Shown here: positions 62,058-64,000 of the stretch, one piece after another
Numbering within the stretch: position 1 is the first letter of the stretch
Layout: each line of letters opens with the position of its first letter
Assembly: GCA_020091685.1 (NCBI GenBank)
Contig: CM034613.1
Location: 6,936,864 to 7,000,863, forward strand
Source of the DNA: Lutjanus erythropterus
Lineage: Eukaryota > Chordata > Actinopteri > Lutjaniformes > Lutjanidae
DNA length: 64,000 nt
Direction: 5' to 3'
Program-made: the position numbers and the translations under genes
Notes under the pieces: generated by a model
What the model saw: only the letters and a program-made list of their open reading frames with translations
What the model was told of the DNA's origin: nothing
Database searches by the model: none

Positions 62058-63320
62058 AGTGTGTGTGCACTGTTGCGTCTGTAGTCCCACAGGCAGCTGC
62101 CCAGTCAGTGCATGCTGCTAATACACCATTTCCCAGCAGTAGCATGACTCTTTGTGCCATTCGACTCAGCAGGCCAGCAAGTGCTGAGTTCAGAACCAGA
62201 TGGCTCTCAGATATATTCACAGTTTTGAATTAAAATTAGCACTATATTTTGTGCTAAATATGCTACATTCTGTGATGCTGTCATATTTGATTATAGGGGT
62301 ATAGGTGGTTCTCAGCATGGGGAGCAACCACTGTGCTTAAAACATTCAGATACATCTGTCTGTGGAAATCAGATGTGATTTTTAAATACGGTAAGCCCAG
62401 TTTTTGTGCTTAAGTTACAGTACTGAAGCAGAGCAAAATGTCAGGTAATAAGAGAAGAGAAGCATAGAAGATAGAGGCGTCTCAGAAGGTTTCATTTCCT
62501 GACAGTCACATGAAGCCCATCAAAAATCCCAATTTTTAAGGCTGTTTGTCTGTTTTGTTTTGAATGGACAGCTCAGATTATTTGAAGTGGTAAACTTCAA
62601 CAGTAGATGGCAGCCAACACACCACCAGTCACCTAAAAAAAATCAATATTAATAAAACATATCAGTTTTTTTCAACACGAAACTGCTGTTATATCAGCCA
62701 GATTAGAGACCTTTACCCTGCAGGTCGGGTACCTGTGGGTAAAAAAATATATTCATATAAATCGACAGGTGTGGTTATGGGTAAAAAAACTGCAGGAGGT
62801 CAGCAGGTGATAACAACAACAATATTATACATTATACATAGAATACAATAATATCTTTTTTCTTTGCCAAACATAATGGGATGTGACTGTGTGATTTGAC
62901 AACAATGAAGGCTAGCTGCTGGCTAAAATGGCGCACTCAGGCTGTCTGAGGGGCAGGGGCAAAAAAAAAAGGGGGAGCACCACCTGTATGTGATGGGCTC
63001 CAATGTGCAGTCATAATATGTTTGTGGTAAAATAGTTCAAATTCATAATAATTTTTTTTTTTATTTTGAGACTTATGGATGGACAGGCCTCTGTTTTTTC
63101 ATACCCTTTCAAGAACTGCTTTGTTATATTCTTGTTGTGAATGTATGTGTGTAAATAAATGTACATGGTACAGTCTCGTGCCTCACCAGTCCAACGAAGG
63201 AGGAGAGGACCATACCCACACGGACCACCACCTTGTCCTCAGGGTTGAGTGCCGGCCGCACCTTAAGGTTGTAGTCAGAAAAAAGCGACTTCATCAGAGC
63301 CTTTTCCACATCAGACGCAC
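35516..63320 (-). CDS. chrnb1: Muscle nicotinic acetylcholine receptor beta-1 subunit, exons 2-11; exon 1 not in window
   Basis: This is a structural (non-alpha) subunit of the muscle acetylcholine receptor pentamer, anchored at the neuromuscular synapse. Exons (minus strand): 63320-63187, 58991-58947, 57774-57665, 54217-54109, 54025-53881, 52568-52383, 49603-49380, 42067-41892, 36457-36310, 35662-35516, all with AG/GT boundaries. They join into 474 residues after the signal-peptide exon. The assignment to beta-1 is strong: EKMGLSI in TM2, ADEYFIRKP and LFPKPNR in the loop, RKFIDGP, and [18 protein letters not shown] before TM4 follow the mammalian sequence closely. The 63321-64000 stretch holds no convincing signal-peptide exon, so exon 1 probably lies beyond 64000. 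A possible poly(A) signal is at 35193-35198. The protein ends DPFKSL, three residues unlike the usual DPFP end. Confidence 0.94.
36310..36457 (-). CDS. chrnb1: chrnb1 exon 10: loop end and MA helix
   Basis: The exon encodes [20 protein letters not shown], then [20 protein letters not shown] and AEKDYEA. FQPE and RKFIDGP match mammalian beta-1 closely. The acceptor is ATGTAG and the donor GTAAGT. In the paralogue the same coding segment is split into two exons (30 and 139 nt). Confidence 0.94.
36773..36821 (+). repeat. (TG)n microsatellite, about 24 units
   Basis: Uninterrupted TG run followed by GCGCGC, in chrnb1 intron 9. Confidence 0.97.
38361..38374 (+). promoter_or_regulatory. CTCF core-motif match CCACCAGAGGGCAG
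   Basis: Matches CCASYAGRKGGCRS at every position, in chrnb1 intron 9. It points away from the other match at 10349-10362 (divergent pair), so the two would not form a standard convergent loop with each other. Confidence 0.35.
39359..39790. mobile_element. hAT-like non-autonomous repeat (ACCAGGGGTGCCC ... CCAGCCCTGCT)
   Basis: Left ACCAGGGGTGCCCACATTTT with GGTGGGCCACGGGCCAAT, and right AGGCCAAATTAAAT ... TTTGCCAGCCCTGCT, resemble a repeat common in vertebrate genomes that has CAGGGGT-type ends. Confidence 0.5.
41528..41690 (+). repeat. Fish interspersed repeat, copy in chrnb1 intron 9
   Basis: Second member of the pair with 20093-20262, in the same orientation. Because a common dispersed family fits, it need not date from the gene duplication. 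Confidence 0.6.
41892..42067 (-). CDS. chrnb1: chrnb1 exon 9: cytoplasmic loop with the phospho-tyrosine motif
   Basis: The exon encodes [16 protein letters not shown] through [21 protein letters not shown] (last Arg split). The DEYFIRKP segment is the conserved beta-1 tyrosine phosphorylation site of vertebrates. The acceptor is CTCTCAG and the donor GTAAGT. Confidence 0.95.
44828..45560 (+). pseudogene. C1q-domain (C1q-like/cerebellin-like) pseudogene, nested in chrnb1 intron 8
   Basis: The reading frame starts [13 protein letters not shown] (signal-like), followed by a heptad-type coiled coil ([20 protein letters not shown]). A single-base shift near 45085-45100 moves the frame. The C1q domain then begins [24 protein letters not shown] and [11 protein letters not shown], reaches an in-frame TGA at about 45303-45305, and continues GVYYFRFSG. 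About 35 central residues of the domain are missing. The last strands remain as [14 protein letters not shown] and [13 protein letters not shown]-like ATAAAAG at 44756-44762 and an AATAAA at 45681-45686 suggest a former single-exon gene. Fish have large families of secreted short-chain C1q proteins. Frameshift, stop and deletion together make this non-functional. It is antisense to chrnb1. Confidence 0.85.
46900..47280. promoter_or_regulatory. Candidate conserved non-coding block with octamer and E-box
   Basis: Non-repetitive AT-rich sequence with ATGCAAAT (46926-46933) directly followed by CACCTG (46934-46939), and several TAATTA/ATTAAT strings. The look resembles developmental enhancers, but conservation cannot be judged here. 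Confidence 0.2.
47390..48110 (+). repeat. Degenerate tandem repeat (about 75-125-bp units) carrying GGTCACTGTGACC palindromes
   Basis: Recurring TGGTCAAAGGTCACTGTGACC, CTTGGACTNAANGATGAACTGAT and GGGAATTTCATNAAATCTGG strings. Unit anchors fall near 47463, 47541, 47663, 47787, 47889, 47987 and 48085. It is a repeat type seen often in fish genomes. The 47776-47967 open frame is repeat-derived. Confidence 0.75.
47463..47475. promoter_or_regulatory. Perfect estrogen-response-element palindrome GGTCACTGTGACC
   Basis: Exact GGTCAnnnTGACC. A second perfect copy is at 47787-47799, and single-mismatch copies (AGTCACTGTGACC) are at 47889-47901 and 47987-47999. All are inside the tandem repeat in chrnb1 intron 8. 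Confidence 0.45.
48522..48552 (+). repeat. (AAG)n microsatellite
   Basis: About ten AAG/GAA units in chrnb1 intron 8. Confidence 0.95.
49380..49603 (-). CDS. chrnb1: chrnb1 exon 8: TM2 and TM3
   Basis: The exon encodes [39 protein letters not shown]3, and ends [17 protein letters not shown]. The pore positions are Gly2', Asn6' and Leu9'; mammalian beta-1 shares Gly2' and Leu9' but has Phe at 6'. The acceptor is CACCAG and the donor GTGAGA. Confidence 0.95.
50190..50745 (+). mobile_element. Probable solo LTR-type element in chrnb1 intron 7
   Basis: TATA-like CAGTATATACCCCGGCTCAG near 50404, pyrimidine-rich flanks, an AATAAA at about 50671 and a right side of GGTTACAACACA. This promoter-plus-poly(A) layout and the CACCTGCACCTAATCCACCA string suggest a fish LTR retroelement. 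Exact ends and target duplication were not resolved. The 213-codon open frame here is not a gene. Confidence 0.5.
51425..51715 (+). mobile_element. Non-LTR retrotransposon 3' tail-type repeat
   Basis: GGCTTCCTCCCACAGTCCAA, AGACATGCAG, TAAATTGCC, GTGAGTGTGAATGGTTGT, TCTCGCCCAGTGTCAGCTGG and GGATAAGTAGGTACGGACAA match a very widespread vertebrate/fish repeat tail. It is in chrnb1 intron 7. The exact LINE clade is not assigned. Confidence 0.65.
52383..52568 (-). CDS. chrnb1: chrnb1 exon 7: loop C and TM1
   Basis: The exon encodes [35 protein letters not shown], and TM1 ending FYLPPDAG. There is no vicinal Cys pair, as expected for a beta subunit. The acceptor is CTCCAG and the donor GTACAG. Length 186 nt, as in the paralogue. 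Confidence 0.94.
52929..53694. mobile_element. 766-bp foldback (near-palindromic) MITE in chrnb1 intron 6
   Basis: Starts AAAGGGATAGTTCAGAT and ends with the inverse. The arms keep pairing inward: AAGTGGGGTTGT, GAGGGGCACCGGCATGAA / GAGGGGCACAAGCATCAA, AGTTTAAGTGTACGCTAT / AGTTGAAGTGTATGCTAT, AAACCAACCAAATTCCAT / AAACCAACCAAACTCCAT, GCTGGTCTACCGCTGCC / GCTGGTCTACTCCTGCC. Almost the whole element is therefore one imperfect inverted repeat with a short central loop near 53310-53345. No coding capacity. Confidence 0.8.
53881..54025 (-). CDS. chrnb1: chrnb1 exon 6: second Cys of the Cys-loop
   Basis: The exon encodes [20 protein letters not shown], then [18 protein letters not shown] and LDEAFSG. 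It has the Asn-Cys-Thr glycosylation site and the second loop cysteine (Cys144). At 145 nt it is one codon shorter than the paralogue's exon 6. Confidence 0.93.
54109..54217 (-). CDS. chrnb1: chrnb1 exon 5, with an extra cysteine beside the Cys-loop
   Basis: The exon encodes [20 protein letters not shown], then [14 protein letters not shown]. The Cys-loop cysteine is Cys130 (counted from the first exon-2 residue). Three residues earlier is an additional Cys127 where mammalian beta-1 and the neighbouring paralogue have Arg. The donor is GTGAGC. Intron 5 is only 83 bp. Confidence 0.93.
54300..54745 (+). mobile_element. LTR-like remnant in chrnb1 intron 4
   Basis: GTCATTTCCTGTCTCATGTT, TTTCCCGCCTTTGTGATTGT and CTCATTAGCCGTCCGTCTCA with GAGTATTTAG resemble a fish LTR family. 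It is truncated; no partner LTR seen. Confidence 0.35.
54746..57664 (-). other. chrnb1 intron 4, remainder
   Basis: No gene recognised. About 56965-57050 resembles an internal part of the foldback MITE in reverse orientation, and 57137-57200 carries the AAAGGGATAGTTCACCCAAA-type fish repeat start. Confidence 0.45.
57665..57774 (-). CDS. chrnb1: chrnb1 exon 4
   Basis: The exon encodes [20 protein letters not shown], then [16 protein letters not shown]. The loop D Trp and the VWLPD motif are present. The acceptor is AAACAG and the donor GTAAGC; the length of 110 nt is standard. Confidence 0.94.
58947..58991 (-). CDS. chrnb1: chrnb1 exon 3 (45 nt)
   Basis: The exon encodes [15 protein letters not shown], the standard 45-nt third exon of nicotinic genes. 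The acceptor is TTGCAG and the donor GTAAGT. It starts with Asn and keeps the EEMST core of beta-1. Confidence 0.93.
59897..60530. mobile_element. Foldback CACTGTAAAAA-type element(s)
   Basis: The 59990-60075 arm (TTTTGTTGAGATAATTTACTT, CTTCTTTAGATAAA) is inverted at 60138-60235. Further TTTTTTTACAGTG ends occur at about 60328 and 60528, suggesting two nested or adjoining copies. Confidence 0.6.
61155..61957. mobile_element. CACTGTAAAAA-type element
   Basis: Starts CACTGTAAAAATAAACTATT. It has internal inverted arms around 61320-61400 and 61540-61620, and shares AATGCATGCTGGGAATCTGC with the 29791-30157 copy. The right end is degenerate. Confidence 0.55.
62006..62054 (+). repeat. (TG)n microsatellite, about 24 units
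   Basis: TG run, followed by a further short TG run after TTTGAG, in chrnb1 intron 2. Confidence 0.97.
63187..63320 (-). CDS. chrnb1: chrnb1 exon 2: start of mature protein
   Basis: The exon encodes [18 protein letters not shown] and [17 protein letters not shown], the first helix and strand of the extracellular domain. The acceptor is CATACAG and the donor GTGAGG. The 134-nt length equals the paralogue's exon 2. The first base completes a codon begun in an exon 1 outside the window. Confidence 0.93.
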
Positions 63321-64000
63321 CTGTATGACACATGATAAAAAGTATATATGAAAGATTCAGTCATGACTTAAGCTGATTGATCATTTCGACTTTAAGTATG
63401 GATTTGGAGAGACCCATAGCTGGTAGCCCCTTTAATACACCATCAGCCAAATTAGATTGCAACTGCATCGTTCAGTTATTATTTAGTAGCTGCAAAAGCC
63501 TTGGGGGCAGCTGGATATGTTCACAACCCATCAGCAGACAATAGTCGTAATGATGTGGCTATTTTGGCTCAAGTTTGTTGTGAACCAATTTCCATTTTTA
63601 TTGTCCATCGTCTGTTCTTCTCACAGCTTAAAATTCATAAACTGAACCCAACCACTTTTAACTAAAGTTTCTGCTTGGTGCTCTGTGCAAAAAACCCATC
63701 ACACTGGTGACAAGTAGGGGCGAAGAGAACTGATTGGCAGCCAAGGTGTGTTGTGCATTCAAATAGGGGGACCAATGAACCCTCTAGCTCAGCGGCTGAG
63801 TCAATAGTGCACGGCGAGCGGATGCTTCCCAGAATTAGTTATTATAGGAGGATGTGTCGCCCAGCAGGAGATATCCAGACTAGTTGTAGGTAAATTAAAG
63901 GAAGAAGAGATCCAATCTCTGGAAATCCAAACCACCACAATCAATGGAACAATGGAACTGACCCTTCTGCCTCAACCACCAACTCACACTGACTGCAAAG
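63321..64000 (-). other. Left part of chrnb1 intron 1
   Basis: No signal-peptide exon with a phase-1 donor was found on the minus strand, so exon 1 is probably beyond the window. No repeat was recognised. Confidence 0.5.

Larger units (their letters stand above)
58992..63186 (-). other. chrnb1 intron 2, no gene recognised
   Basis: Dominated by two CACTGTAAAAA-type foldback elements and (GT)n tracts at 60668-60690 and 62006-62054. A 62560-62640 fragment (CAGATTATTTGAAGTGG) resembles the foldback MITE end. Confidence 0.55.

Noticed and set aside
63361-64000. Search for chrnb1 signal-peptide exon
   Set aside because: No minus-strand ATG with a hydrophobic run ending in a phase-1 GT donor was found; exon 1 is taken to lie outside.

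Overview
The window is a vertebrate nuclear locus, almost certainly from a percomorph teleost fish. Genes are split into short exons with GT-AG introns. Intergenic and intronic DNA is AT-rich, full of (GT)n microsatellites, and carries repeat families typical of spiny-rayed fish. No prokaryotic or viral genes were seen.

Three genes lie on the minus strand, so transcription runs from high to low coordinates. (1) At about 35516-63320 is the muscle nicotinic acetylcholine receptor beta-1 subunit gene (chrnb1). Exons 2-11 are present and intact; the signal-peptide exon 1 is probably beyond 64000. (2) At 10804-30445 is a complete tandem paralogue, a beta-1-like subunit (probably chrnb1l), with 12 exons that splice into an uninterrupted frame of about 504 residues. 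(3) At 2657-2879 is the first coding exon of a claudin-7 gene, whose remaining exons should lie beyond position 1. CLDN7 and CHRNB1 are also neighbours in mammals (human 17p13.1), which supports the assignments.

The two receptor genes share exon boundaries, reading-frame phases and most exon lengths, so they arose by duplication. They differ in instructive ways. The paralogue has an extra intron that cuts off a 30-nt microexon in the cytoplasmic loop, a different pore lining (Thr2', Ser6', Ile9', against Gly2', Asn6', Leu9' in chrnb1), and a (TG)n tract almost touching its last 3' splice site. The chrnb1 copy has an additional cysteine beside the Cys-loop.

Both genes should encode subunits of the pentameric muscle receptor at the neuromuscular junction. 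Claudin-7 is an unrelated epithelial tight-junction protein.

The rest is intron and intergenic DNA: MITEs and foldback elements (one is a 766-bp near-palindrome in chrnb1 intron 6), LTR-like remnants, LINE-type tails, a tandem repeat carrying perfect estrogen-response-element palindromes, minisatellites, and a decayed plus-strand C1q-domain pseudogene inside chrnb1 intron 8. Repeat names come from recognition by eye and are family-level guesses. No wholly new system is visible; the best leads are the receptor paralogue differences and the intronic foldback.
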